Positions 45,451 through 54,728 of a DNA stretch of 63,945 nt are shown here, in pieces (position 1 is the first letter of the stretch; each line of letters opens with the position of its first letter). The notes beneath the pieces were generated by a model that made no database searches, was not told where the DNA came from, and saw only the letters and a program-made list of their open reading frames with translations. The translations under genes and the position numbers were made by a program. Source of the stretch: Algoriphagus terrigena DSM 22685 (GTDB lineage Bacteria > Bacteroidota > Bacteroidia > Cytophagales > Cyclobacteriaceae); contig NZ_AUBW01000028.1 in NCBI RefSeq assembly GCF_000429445.1, positions 1-63,945 of the forward strand, given 5' to 3'.

Positions 45451-47196
45451 ATGAAAAAAACGAAGCATATGAAAAATATAAAAATAAAAATCGGTGTACT
45501 GGCGGTAGCAACCATGGTGACTGTTGCCGTAAGTTGTAGCGAGGACTTTCTTGAGGTTCCACCTACAGGCCAGCTAGCGCAAGCCCAGCTGACAACGGTG
45601 CAGGGCTTGGATGCAGCTTTGATCGCGGTGTACTCCCAAGTCAATGGACGAGACGTGCGGATGGCTTCTCCGTCCAACTGGGTTTGGGGAAGTATTCGTG
45701 GAGGTGATGCAAACAAAGGTACGGATCCCGGCGATTTCAACACGATCAACCCGATTCAGCGGTTTGAAACAGACCCTACCAACGTAAACGTGTATGATAA
45801 CTGGCGAGGTATCTACGAGGGAGTCGCCAGAGCGAATAGTGTGTTGGCTTTGCTCAATACTCCGGCTGCCGACGTGACTCCTGAGGACATCAAGCGAATT
45901 TCCGCACAAGCGAGATTTCTGAGAGGTCACTTCTACTTTCAGCTGGTGAGAAACTTCAAGATGCCAACGCTGGTAGACGAAACGCTTGACTACGGGACTG
46001 GATTGGAAGATGTGGTCAACAATCAGGATATTTGGCCTTTTATTGAGGCTGACTTCCAGTTCGCGGTAGACAACTTGCCAACAAGCCAGCCGCAGGTAGG
46101 GAGAGTGAATTCTTTCGCAGCAAAGGCTTATCTCGGCAAAGTATATCTCTACCAGAATAAATTCGCGCAGGCTAAAACGCTGTTTGATGACGTGATCGCC
46201 AACGGTATGACGAGCAAAGGAGAGAAATACGGATTGGTGGAGTACTACGACAACGCGTTTAGAGGTGCATTCGACAACAGCAAAGAAACCGTATGGGCCT
46301 ATCAGGCCGCTGCAGGTACTGGATCTGTCAACAATGCAAACCCTGAGTTTGACTTGAACTTCCCGTACAACTCAGCTGCTCCGGGTGGATGCTGCGGTTT
46401 CTTCTCGCCGAGCTTTACCTTCGTAAACTCCTTCAGAACAGATGCCAACGGTCTTCCACTCTTGGATGAAAGCTACAACACCGGTGCCAATCAGGTGAAA
46501 AATGATCATGGCTTAGTAAGCAGTGATCCTTTTACACCGGACACAGGAAATCTGGATCCTAGATTGGATCATACGGTAGGTAGGAGAGGAATCCCTTACC
46601 TGGATTGGGAGGATCATCCGGGTGCATCTTGGATCAGAAAGCAGGATTGGGCAGGCCCATATAACCCTAAGAAGTATGTCTATCAAGAGTCCGAAAAGGG
46701 AACCTTCCAGGATAACTCCACTTGGACTCCTGGCTATACCGGAATGAACATCTACGTCATCCGATTCGCGGATGTGTTGCTGATGGCTGCTGAAGCTGAG
46801 ATTGAAGCAGGTAGCTTGGAAAAAGCCAGAGAGTACGTCAATATGGTAAGAACGAGAGCCATGAACTCCAAGCTGATGAGAGAGGGTGGAGCCGAAGCGG
46901 CCAAGTATGTGATCGACATCTACAAGTCTCCTTGGGCAAGTGCTGACGCCGCCCGTACGGCCGTTAGATTCGAGAGAAAGCTTGAGCTGGGTATGGAAGG
47001 CCACAGATTCTACGACTTGGTTCGTTGGGGAATTGCAGAACCCGTCTTGAACGCCTACCTGGCTTACGACGGAGCGATCCTTACGAACGCCTTGGGTGGG
47101 GCTAAATACACCGCTAAGCACGCAATTTTACCTATCCCGCAAAACCAGATAGATCTCTTAGGTCCGGATATTCTGATTCAGAATCCAGGTTTCTAA
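45451..47196 (+). CDS. RagB/SusD family nutrient-binding outer-membrane lipoprotein
   Basis: A lipoprotein signal with lipobox Cys29 (AVSCSEDF) starts the mature protein, which has SusD helical features: WGSIRGGDANKGTD, YEGVARANSVL, RFLRGHFYFQLVRNF, and the C-terminal VRFERKLELGMEGHRFYDLVRWG motif. It caps the SusC barrel and binds the ligand. The gene starts 25 bases after susC, and a terminator follows. Confidence 0.96.
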   Translation: MKKTKHMKNIKIKIGVLAVATMVTVAVSCSEDFLEVPPTGQLAQAQLTTVQGLDAALIAVYSQVNGRDVRMASPSNWVWGSIRGGDANKGTDPGDFNTINPIQRFETDPTNVNVYDNWRGIYEGVARANSVLALLNTPAADVTPEDIKRISAQARFLRGHFYFQLVRNFKMPTLVDETLDYGTGLEDVVNNQDIWPFIEADFQFAVDNLPTSQPQVGRVNSFAAKAYLGKVYLYQNKFAQAKTLFDDVIANGMTSKGEKYGLVEYYDNAFRGAFDNSKETVWAYQAAAGTGSVNNANPEFDLNFPYNSAAPGGCCGFFSPSFTFVNSFRTDANGLPLLDESYNTGANQVKNDHGLVSSDPFTPDTGNLDPRLDHTVGRRGIPYLDWEDHPGASWIRKQDWAGPYNPKKYVYQESEKGTFQDNSTWTPGYTGMNIYVIRFADVLLMAAEAEIEAGSLEKAREYVNMVRTRAMNSKLMREGGAEAAKYVIDIYKSPWASADAARTAVRFERKLELGMEGHRFYDLVRWGIAEPVLNAYLAYDGAILTNALGGAKYTAKHAILPIPQNQIDLLGPDILIQNPGF

Positions 47197-47217
47197 GAGC
47201 ATCAATTTGATGATATT

Positions 47218-47246
47218 AAAAGGGAGGCAAATGCCTCCCTTTTTTC
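47218..47246 (+). terminator. Intrinsic terminator after susD
   Basis: AGGGAGGC pairs with GCCTCCCT, preceded by an A run and followed by TTTTTT, 22 bases after the susD stop. Confidence 0.9.
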
Positions 47247-48080
47247 GTTGTGTGCCAGACATGGCGATAACTCTAGGATCATAAGTGAGGCAATACCTTT
47301 AAAACTCTTAATAAGCTTATCTTCTTTTTTGATTCCGATAAAAGCTCCACACCTATTCGCGGTTTTATGGGTCGACTATAGAGTTAACGAAAACTAGCGG
47401 AATTTTTGTATTCATTACTTCAAGCTCAACTCTTGGTGAAATCCTTTTCCACATTTAAAATCTCCAAGTAGGCAACCCTTAGGTTCTATCCTGGACCAGC
47501 AATGATCCTCCCCGAACCGACTATCATTTCTGGTTGAAGTCTGTACGCAAGTGCCACGGTAGTAGTAATATCAAGTATCGGACTACCTTTTAAGAAGATC
47601 ATCAACATCTGTTTAAAGAATGATGGATTGAAAAAGACCCCTTCGTTGGGAGCCTTCTAACGACTCGGCAATATGCGAGGAAACTAGATGTAAAATAAGC
47701 TAGGATATGTAGGCCTTGCTTGGCAATGGGTAGAACAGTTTTAAAGTATGCTGAATTAAATTATCGAATTTATTTATAAATCAGTGATTGCAGCCCTCAG
47801 TCTCGTCGAAGGATTCGCTGATAGTCTGAGGATTAGAAGCCAAAGTTGCTTCTAATTTCCGAAGAATCGTAGCTGAGACTTACTGGAATTTAATTAGCTT
47901 ACATCTGATGTCAGACTGTGCCGATAGGTTGAATCAATTCTACATTAATTACATTGAATAAGATTCGGTTTTTGGCCAAAAGGCTTGTTAAAAGATTATA
48001 ACAGCTATTAGTCAGAATCTTCTTTGAGAAAGGCTAGCGTGATTTTTATCAAGCAAAAATCTCGTTCAAAAAAAAATATT
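47247..48080. other. AT-rich intergenic region before the lanthipeptide cluster
   Basis: No intact gene in these 834 bases. Minus-strand frames around 47400-47580 look slightly protein-like but contain stops in each frame, so no pseudogene is claimed. The region marks the left edge of the more AT-rich island. Confidence 0.45.
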
Positions 48081-48788
48081 ATGTCCTCAACTCCCCTAGT
48101 ATCAGCAATTGTTCCATGCTATAACCACGGCCGGTTTATAGGCGAAACGATTCGATCGATTCAATGTCAGACTTTCGCTGCAATAGAGATCATTGTGGTC
48201 GATGACGGTTCTACAGATGCCGAGACAAGACAGGTACTTGAAAACATTAAAGAGATGGGCATTTTGGTTATACGTCAGGAGAACTCAAAAACAGCGGTCG
48301 CTCGCAATACGGGTTTTAACCACGCTAGTGGTGACTATCTCCTTACTGTTGATGCTGATGATTTAATTGCGCCTACTTTCGTTGAAAAAGCTATGTCCGT
48401 GCTGGAACGTTACCCGAAAATCGGTGCTGTTTCTTCTTGGGTACGCTGTTTTGGAAGTCAGAATTATAACTGGATGCCTACAGGCGGAGGAGTACAAAAC
48501 TTTGTCTTAGATATTAACTGTTCGTCATTTGCTCTAATCCGGAGGGCCTTGTGGTCTAACAACGGGGGGTTTGATTCTGGAATGGTTAATGGGTATGAGG
48601 ATTGGGAGTTCTGGGTTAACGCCACCAAAAAAGGATGGATTATCCACATCCTGAAAGAATTTTTGTTTTTCTATCGTCATCGTTTTGCAACTCGTGCCGG
48701 CGAGGCCATTGCCAACAGGACGGCTATTTTGAGATACATGAGTTCGAAGCATCCAGAGGTTTTTCTCGGCAAATCGATTGGTCGTTAA
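48081..48788 (+). CDS. Glycosyltransferase family 2 protein at the edge of the lanthipeptide cluster
   Basis: The ATG at 48081 gives MSSTPLVSAIVPCYNHGRFI, a GT-A start, with EIIVVDDGSTDAETRQVLE, ARNTGFNHASGDYLLTVDADD (metal-binding DAD) and a later GGFDSGMVNGYEDWEFWVNA motif. A frame from TTG 48024 adds 19 residues and is less likely. 235 residues. It lies 102 bases before the precursor gene on the same strand and shares the AT-rich composition, so it may modify the peptide or supply another function of the island; neither is shown. Confidence 0.88.
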   Translation: MSSTPLVSAIVPCYNHGRFIGETIRSIQCQTFAAIEIIVVDDGSTDAETRQVLENIKEMGILVIRQENSKTAVARNTGFNHASGDYLLTVDADDLIAPTFVEKAMSVLERYPKIGAVSSWVRCFGSQNYNWMPTGGGVQNFVLDINCSSFALIRRALWSNNGGFDSGMVNGYEDWEFWVNATKKGWIIHILKEFLFFYRHRFATRAGEAIANRTAILRYMSSKHPEVFLGKSIGR

Positions 48789-48890
48789 ATTTAATATTTG
48801 GACACTTGTCGAGATAATTTTTTTTTAGTTTTTGTTTCAAATAAAATTATTAGGTACTATATTAATGGAACAAAAAAAAATATATCGTTT

Positions 48891-49142
48891 ATGAAAAAAC
48901 TAAAATTAAGCGAACTTAAAGTTCAAAGCTTTGTGACCTCTTTAGAAGATGCTCACAAAATGGCGCTAAATGGAGGATCACTAACAACGGGGGACTGCGT
49001 GACACGTGGCCCAACTGGTATTCCCTCTGCCCAGTGTGGTACTTATGAGAATACCTGTACCACCAATACGTGCTACTATCCATGCGGGGGAGCCTATTTT
49101 ACCTATCCTGGAGGTCCCAACGGACAGACTGGCACTTGCTAA
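48891..49142 (+). CDS. Lanthipeptide precursor peptide, 83 residues
   Basis: The ATG at 48891 gives a leader MKKLKLSELKVQSFVTSLED close to the pinensin-type leaders of Bacteroidota class I lanthipeptides. A Gly28-Gly29 site matches cleavage by C39 peptidases. The 54-residue core has 6 Cys (core positions 7, 20, 27, 32, 36, 54), 12 Thr and 2 Ser, which could give up to six thioether rings, and a Gly/Pro-rich end. A frame from 48798 would add an unnatural N-terminus. A stem-loop terminator follows at 49175. The leader match is from memory of the family. Confidence 0.88.
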   Translation: MKKLKLSELKVQSFVTSLEDAHKMALNGGSLTTGDCVTRGPTGIPSAQCGTYENTCTTNTCYYPCGGAYFTYPGGPNGQTGTC

Positions 49143-49174
49143 ACTATTTGAGCACTATGCACAAATCGATCATC

Positions 49175-49209
49175 AAAAGTGGCTGACGTATTATCAGCCA
49201 CTTTTTTTT
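49175..49209 (+). terminator. Terminator or attenuator between precursor and lanC
   Basis: A perfect 12-bp stem, AAAAGTGGCTGA (49175-49186) with TCAGCCACTTTT (49194-49205), 7-base loop, then T to 49209. It lies 32 bases after the precursor stop and 15 before the best lanC start, so it probably stops most transcripts after the precursor and lets a fraction read into the enzyme genes. Confidence 0.88.
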
Positions 49210-49224
49210 CACTATCCTTCACCA

Positions 49225-51192
49225 ATGTTTTTAGACGAAGCCATTCAGTTGGGAGATCGGCTACTAGGCAAAGCTAAGGAAGACGAGAATGGCATGTTTT
49301 GGATGACAGTGAGCAGTGATCTTTCAAACAAGGAATTTCAAAGTTTCACCATCTACAATGGAGCATGTGGTTTCGCTCTTCTTTTCCTTGAGCTCTATCG
49401 AGTTACCAAACGGGAGAAATACCGAATCGCAGTAGAGAAGGCACTTTCATGGTCAATCCATGAAGTGCGAAAGGATTCAGGAAACAATTTTGCTTTTTAT
49501 ACTGGCAAAATGTCGGTAGTGTTTACATTGATAAAAGCTAATGAAATGTTGTCCAAAAAAGAATATTTGGATGAAGCTTTGTCAATAAGTCGTGGAGCAC
49601 GAAGCTTTGTTGATTTTGGGATTTCTGATCTTCTTAACGGTACATCGGGTACACTACTGGTTTTAATTCATTTATATGCCGCGACGCAAGACCTCAGCGT
49701 TTTGTCCGATATAGAGGTATTTGCAAAAACGCTATTGCGCAGAGCAAACTTAAGTCGGCAAGGCATATATTGGGACCGTATGAACATTAATATTGCCGGT
49801 CTATGTGGATTATCCCACGGAGCTTCTGGCGTTGCCCTAGCTTTCCTCGAATTAGGTGCATATTTCGGTAATGATGCAATTATTTCCGTTGCACGATTGG
49901 CGATGGAATATGAGGAGCAATTTTATGAATTGGAGAGAAAGAACTGGTCGGATCTCCGAACCTTAATTCATATAGATGAATTTTACAACGAATATCGGAA
50001 TGCCTATGATAAAGGGCTACACATAAAGTTTGAGGAGACTAAGTTTGTTCTAGGTTGGTGTCATGGCGCTCCAGGTATCGGCCTTGTCAGACTTCGCGCC
50101 TATCAATTGCTTAAAGACGAGCGCTATTTGGAGCAGGTAATTAAAGTGATTGATACGGTTCAAGATTCATTATTCGACAGAAGTTTATGTAACAATTTTT
50201 CTCTTTGCCACGGTGTAATGGGCAACGCTCAATTACTATTAGCCGTCGCAGCTATCAAAGAGGAGCCCGAATACCGGGACGCAGTGCTACGTGCTTCAGC
50301 TCATGTAATTGAAGAGAAAGTTAGGCGGGGGTATTATCTTTCTGGAATGTCGAATTGGCAAGAAGACGACAGTCTTTTGCTAGGGAACGCTGGTATCGCT
50401 TATTCATTTCTTCTTATTTCAGAACCAAAGTATGAGAACTCAATCTTGCTTCCAGAAGTCGCTCGCTATGCGAAAACCGACTCGCAATGTATCGACCTTC
50501 CCAACTGGTATGTTAAAGAACAAATCATTCGTCTTCGTTTTCCGAGATCATTGAACATTATCTCGAAAGTATTCCCCGACAAGGCAAAGAACTACTTTAG
50601 CCAAAAGGTTGATTTAGGATTGGCCGAAGACTGGAAACATTGGGCTCATAGCCTTGCTCAGGACAATTCTCAAGTTGCCCCATTTTTAACGGATGTTATA
50701 GATTTTGAAACTTTTGTGTTTAACCTTGATCTAAGTACAAAATCAAACGCTTACCTCTATTTTAAAAGTGAGATCGTGCGTAATGAGGCGAGTGAACTTC
50801 TTCAAATGAAGGAAGAAGAGTTTTTGGGCAGGCATGTAGAGAAATGTACTGATATAGTCATCAGGGAATTGAAATGGAACTTAAAGCCACTGCTGGATCA
50901 AAATTATTCTAGTCATCACTCACTAGAAGGAGAATGCACAGTGGTACTTATACCGCGGTTCTGGGGTGTGGAGGAGCAGCTCATTGAATCAGATCTTCTA
51001 CTCGAAGTGCTGAGGGTTTTTTCGACTCCTAAGAAAATTTCACAAGGTATATTAGAAATCGTTACTTCATTCGAGGATATAGATTCACAAATACAAATGT
51101 ATGAGGTAGAGCACATCATTTGCGCTCAGGTAAAGGAAGCTTTGGTAAAAGGATTACTTGCGCCAAGCCCATTAAGTAACATTAAGAAATGA
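49225..51192 (+). CDS. LanC-type lanthionine synthetase with C-terminal extension
   Basis: The cyclase joins Cys thiols to dehydrated Ser/Thr to make lanthionine rings. From the ATG at 49225 the zinc ligands fall at C279 (GWCHGAPG), C328 and H329 (LCHGVMG), close to C284/C330/H331 of NisC. Repeated helical-toroid motifs include NGACGFALLFLELY, NGTSGTLLVLIHLY and LSHGASGVALAFLELG. In-frame ATG 49045 would overlap the precursor core and cross the terminator, so it is rejected. Residues about 420-655 are extra to LanC and resemble the C-terminus of the DUF6734-like protein. The stop overlaps the transporter start (ATGA). Confidence 0.92.
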   Translation: MFLDEAIQLGDRLLGKAKEDENGMFWMTVSSDLSNKEFQSFTIYNGACGFALLFLELYRVTKREKYRIAVEKALSWSIHEVRKDSGNNFAFYTGKMSVVFTLIKANEMLSKKEYLDEALSISRGARSFVDFGISDLLNGTSGTLLVLIHLYAATQDLSVLSDIEVFAKTLLRRANLSRQGIYWDRMNINIAGLCGLSHGASGVALAFLELGAYFGNDAIISVARLAMEYEEQFYELERKNWSDLRTLIHIDEFYNEYRNAYDKGLHIKFEETKFVLGWCHGAPGIGLVRLRAYQLLKDERYLEQVIKVIDTVQDSLFDRSLCNNFSLCHGVMGNAQLLLAVAAIKEEPEYRDAVLRASAHVIEEKVRRGYYLSGMSNWQEDDSLLLGNAGIAYSFLLISEPKYENSILLPEVARYAKTDSQCIDLPNWYVKEQIIRLRFPRSLNIISKVFPDKAKNYFSQKVDLGLAEDWKHWAHSLAQDNSQVAPFLTDVIDFETFVFNLDLSTKSNAYLYFKSEIVRNEASELLQMKEEEFLGRHVEKCTDIVIRELKWNLKPLLDQNYSSHHSLEGECTVVLIPRFWGVEEQLIESDLLLEVLRVFSTPKKISQGILEIVTSFEDIDSQIQMYEVEHIICAQVKEALVKGLLAPSPLSNIKK

Positions 51193-53375
51193 AGAAATTT
51201 CCATTTTATCGCCAACTCTATCAAATGGATTGTGGCCCTACATGCCTTATGATGGTGGCCAAATTTTATGGAAAAACTTTGCAACTGGCGAAGCTCCGGG
51301 AACAAACTGAAAATACAAGAGCCGGGTCGACACTTATGGGCCTAAGCGCTGCGGCGGAGTTAAATGGCCTAAAAACTTTGTCTATTCAGATACCGTTCGA
51401 AAAATTCAAGGAACATGTTCCACTTCCAGCAATTGTTTACTGGAAAAAAAGACACTTTTTAGTAGTTTATGAAATCACACGTAAGGATGTGCTTGTCGCT
51501 GATCCAGCACACGGCTTATTAAAATATTCTCATGACGAGTTCAGAAAGGGTTGGTTAAATGTACAATCAAGTCATGGGCCCACCGGAGTCGTTTTGGTTA
51601 TTGAACCTACTCCTGAATTCTACACAACACCTGACGAAAAACTAGACAAAGGAACATGGACCTTTGTGTTTCGGTATCTCAAACCCTACAAGAAACATAT
51701 CTTCCAGTTAATATTAGGGATGATTCTGGGAAGTCTTTTGATGCTAGTCCTGCCGTTTCTTACGCAGGCTATTGTTGACGTCGGCATCAATACAAATAAT
51801 CTAGAATTCATTCATCTAATGCTATTTGCGCAGCTAATGTTGACACTTAGCCGGACGAGTGTGGAGTTCATTCGAGGTTGGATCCTACTGTTCATAAGTG
51901 CGAGAGTCAATATTTTTATTCTGTACGATCTGCTTGTGAAACTGATGAAGCTTCCAATGTCATTTTTTGATACAAAGAAATCCGGGGACATTCTCCAACG
52001 GATGGGGGATCAAAAGCGTATTGAGACATTCTTGTCGTCTTACTCATTAACATTTATTTTTTCGCTGGTTAATCTGGCAGTATTTAGCGCAATTCTTGTA
52101 TATTATAATAAAACTATTTTTGCAGTTTTTTTTATTGGTAGTGTGGCCTCGCTCTCCTGGGTGTTTATGTTTCTTAAAAAAAGAAAAGACCTTGATTACC
52201 GCTTGTTTGACCAAATGTCTTCTAGTCAGACAAGTTTGATCCAATTGATTACCGGAATACAAGAGATTAAGTTGCATAACAGCGAGAAAACAAAGAGATG
52301 GGAATGGGAACGCATTCAGGCACAGCAATTCAAATCTACCCAGCGAGCACTGGCCTTAAGCCAATACGAACAAGTGGGTTCTGTTTTCATCAACGAACTT
52401 AAAAATATTTTAGTCACCTACCTAACTGCTAAGGCTGTGATGCAAGGTGATATTTCATTTGGAGTTATGTTGGCGATCCAGTATATCATTGGTCAGTTAA
52501 ATGCACCTGTCAATCAGATGGTCACATTTATTCATTCAATACAGGAAGCAAAGATCAGTCTAGAGCGTTTGAATGATATTCATCAACTTAAGGATGAAGA
52601 GCAGGACGACGCGTCAAAAACATCTGATCTACCAGTAAATAGGACAATAACTTTTGAGAAGGTAAGCTTTTCTTATGTGGGAGGTACGAAAGTCCTTGAC
52701 GGTATCAATCTAACCATCCCAGAGAACAAGAAGACCGCTATCGTCGGGGCTAGTGGTAGTGGCAAGACAACTCTCATCAAGCTATTGCTCAGATTCTACG
52801 AACCGCAAGAAGGCTCAATTCGAATCGGCCAAAATAAATTAGGAGGTTTAAATCTTCGAAGATGGAGGGACTTTTGTGGATCTGTTTTGCAAGATGGGTT
52901 TATTTTCAGCGATACAATTTCGCGGAATATTGTGGTAAGCGATGAATTCATTGATAGGAAACGAATGAAGTATGCCAGTGACATAGCCAACATAAGTGGC
53001 TTTATTGAATCTCTTCCACTTGGGTTTCAGACGATAATTGGGCCGGATGGGCAAGGTTTGAGCCAGGGGCAAAAGCAACGTATTCTAATAGCTCGAGCTG
53101 TATATAAGGACCCAGAACTTATTTTTCTAGATGAGGCAACAAATGCTTTAGACACTTTGAATGAGCGCGTAATTGTTGAAAATCTGAATGGGTTTTTGAA
53201 AGGGAAGACTGTCGTGGTTGTGGCCCACCGTCTCAGCACTGTCATGAATGCAGACGTTATTGTAGTAATGGACAAGGGAAAAATTGTTGAACAAGGTACT
53301 CACGAAGAGTTATCGCGCAGTCGTGGTCACTATTTTGAACTCATCCGCAATCAACTCGAACTCGGTGAAGGTTAA
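51189..53375 (+). CDS. Peptidase C39-containing ABC transporter (leader-cleaving exporter)
   Basis: A bifunctional exporter that cuts the double-glycine leader and exports the peptide. The N-terminal C39 protease has Cys15 (YQMDCGPTCLMMVAKFYG), His89 (KKRHFLVVYE) and Asp105 (VADPAHG). Membrane helices lie around 165-460, and the ATPase has Walker A GASGSGKT at about 520-527, signature LSQGQ at 624-628, and Walker B with D648-E649 (LIFLDEA). The 728-residue length is typical. It overlaps the LanC gene by 4 bases. Confidence 0.96.
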   Translation: MKKFPFYRQLYQMDCGPTCLMMVAKFYGKTLQLAKLREQTENTRAGSTLMGLSAAAELNGLKTLSIQIPFEKFKEHVPLPAIVYWKKRHFLVVYEITRKDVLVADPAHGLLKYSHDEFRKGWLNVQSSHGPTGVVLVIEPTPEFYTTPDEKLDKGTWTFVFRYLKPYKKHIFQLILGMILGSLLMLVLPFLTQAIVDVGINTNNLEFIHLMLFAQLMLTLSRTSVEFIRGWILLFISARVNIFILYDLLVKLMKLPMSFFDTKKSGDILQRMGDQKRIETFLSSYSLTFIFSLVNLAVFSAILVYYNKTIFAVFFIGSVASLSWVFMFLKKRKDLDYRLFDQMSSSQTSLIQLITGIQEIKLHNSEKTKRWEWERIQAQQFKSTQRALALSQYEQVGSVFINELKNILVTYLTAKAVMQGDISFGVMLAIQYIIGQLNAPVNQMVTFIHSIQEAKISLERLNDIHQLKDEEQDDASKTSDLPVNRTITFEKVSFSYVGGTKVLDGINLTIPENKKTAIVGASGSGKTTLIKLLLRFYEPQEGSIRIGQNKLGGLNLRRWRDFCGSVLQDGFIFSDTISRNIVVSDEFIDRKRMKYASDIANISGFIESLPLGFQTIIGPDGQGLSQGQKQRILIARAVYKDPELIFLDEATNALDTLNERVIVENLNGFLKGKTVVVVAHRLSTVMNADVIVVMDKGKIVEQGTHEELSRSRGHYFELIRNQLELGEG

Positions 53376-53393
53376 CCGGCATTATGTAAAACG

Positions 53394-54704
53394 ATGAACG
53401 AACACGACTCTGAAATAATCGACTCGTATAGCGAGGAAATTCATGAGGTTATTGCTCAAGTCCCCTCGTGGACGATTCGCTGGGGCATTACCATTCTCTT
53501 TGCAGTCGTGTTGTTGGCGCTGTTTCTTTGTATGTTAATCCGCTATCCGGATGTGATTCTTTCGAGGGTTATAATTACAACGGAAGTGTCGCCAGTTAAT
53601 GTCGTTGCTAATAGTTCTGGGAAGATCGAGATACTTGTTAAAAATGAACAGTCGGTGAATAAGGGAGATGTTCTGGCTTTTATAGAGAGCATCTCGGATA
53701 AGGAGGAGATTTTTCTGCTCCAACAAGAAATTGATCGGTTGGAGGAAAGCTTACAAGGGGCGTTTTCATCCGAAATTATTGCATTGAATAGTAGCTTGGA
53801 AGTTGGTGAACTACAAAATAGCTACACAGAATTTCTGGCAAGCGTACAAGAGCTTCGTACAGCGGAAAAGTTGGCGCTGCCTGGAACTAGACTGAAATCG
53901 ATTGAAAGTAAAATTCTGCAATACAAAAGGCTAAATGAGCATCTTGAAAAACAGAAAGTGCTTCAAAAAGAAGAATTAGAAATAAGAAGTCGAACTTTCG
54001 AGATTGACAAGAAACTTTACACTGAAAAGGTGATAGCGGAAGTGGATTTTAATAAAATACAAGCAGCTTACTTGTTGAACATCAAAGACTATCAAGCTTC
54101 TGAAAATCAAATGTTAGCTAATGACATAGTGATTGCTGAACTCACAGCGCAGCTTGAACAGATTAAGTGGGAGGATATGCAGGAACTCGAACAAAAACGC
54201 AATGCCTTGGTAAACAGCCTTAGAAGACTGGAAGGACAAATACAACATTGGTACCGACAATTTATAATTACTGCGCCTATGGCAGGGCGCGCGGCCATCC
54301 TCAAATTTACTACGAACAATCAGTTTGTAAGAGAAGGCACTGAAGTGATTGCGATCGTACCAGAATCCCAGGAAATCTATGGGCAATTGCTTGTCCCCGT
54401 TGCAGGCTCTGGAAAAATCCTGGTCGGTCAGCAAGTGAATATTAAGCTTGACAACTTCCCTTATATTGAGTACGGTATTGTGACGGGAAGAATAAAAGAG
54501 ATTTCTCCGATACCAAATGAAAATTTATATACCGTTTCCGTAGCACTTCCGTATGGACTTCGAACCAGCTTTCAGAAGACACTCCCATTTACTCAGCAAC
54601 TATCTGGAAGCGGCGAAATCATTACCCGTGATATGAGTGTCTTTGACCGAATCTTTAATCAAGTGCATTCTATTTTAGACGGCAGTCCTAAGATTACAAA
54701 TTAA
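53394..54704 (+). CDS. HlyD family secretion adaptor protein
   Basis: The 436-residue protein has one membrane helix (about 28-50, RWGITILFAVVLLALFLCML), a short lipoyl-like part (VSPVNVVANSSGKIEIL), a long coiled coil from about 100 to 285, and a C-terminal beta-barrel part with ITAPMAGRAAILKF. It links the C39 ABC exporter to an outer-membrane channel. The channel gene (TolC-like) is not in the cluster. It starts 18 bases after the transporter stop. Confidence 0.92.
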   Translation: MNEHDSEIIDSYSEEIHEVIAQVPSWTIRWGITILFAVVLLALFLCMLIRYPDVILSRVIITTEVSPVNVVANSSGKIEILVKNEQSVNKGDVLAFIESISDKEEIFLLQQEIDRLEESLQGAFSSEIIALNSSLEVGELQNSYTEFLASVQELRTAEKLALPGTRLKSIESKILQYKRLNEHLEKQKVLQKEELEIRSRTFEIDKKLYTEKVIAEVDFNKIQAAYLLNIKDYQASENQMLANDIVIAELTAQLEQIKWEDMQELEQKRNALVNSLRRLEGQIQHWYRQFIITAPMAGRAAILKFTTNNQFVREGTEVIAIVPESQEIYGQLLVPVAGSGKILVGQQVNIKLDNFPYIEYGIVTGRIKEISPIPNENLYTVSVALPYGLRTSFQKTLPFTQQLSGSGEIITRDMSVFDRIFNQVHSILDGSPKITN

Positions 54705-54728
54705 ACTTTTAATGAGAAAATAATACCC

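Noticed and set aside
47400..47580. Protein-like stretch on the minus strand before the lanthipeptide cluster
   Set aside because: All frames contain stops and no family could be named, so a pseudogene call is not justified.
48798..48890. N-terminal extension of the lanthipeptide precursor
   Set aside because: The added residues are not leader-like, and the ATG at 48891 gives the conserved KLKLSELKVQSFVTS leader start.
49006..49224. Longer LanC frame beginning inside the precursor gene (starts at 49006 or 49045)
   Set aside because: It would overlap the precursor core out of frame and run through a perfect terminator stem; LanC similarity and zinc-ligand spacing fit the ATG at 49225.
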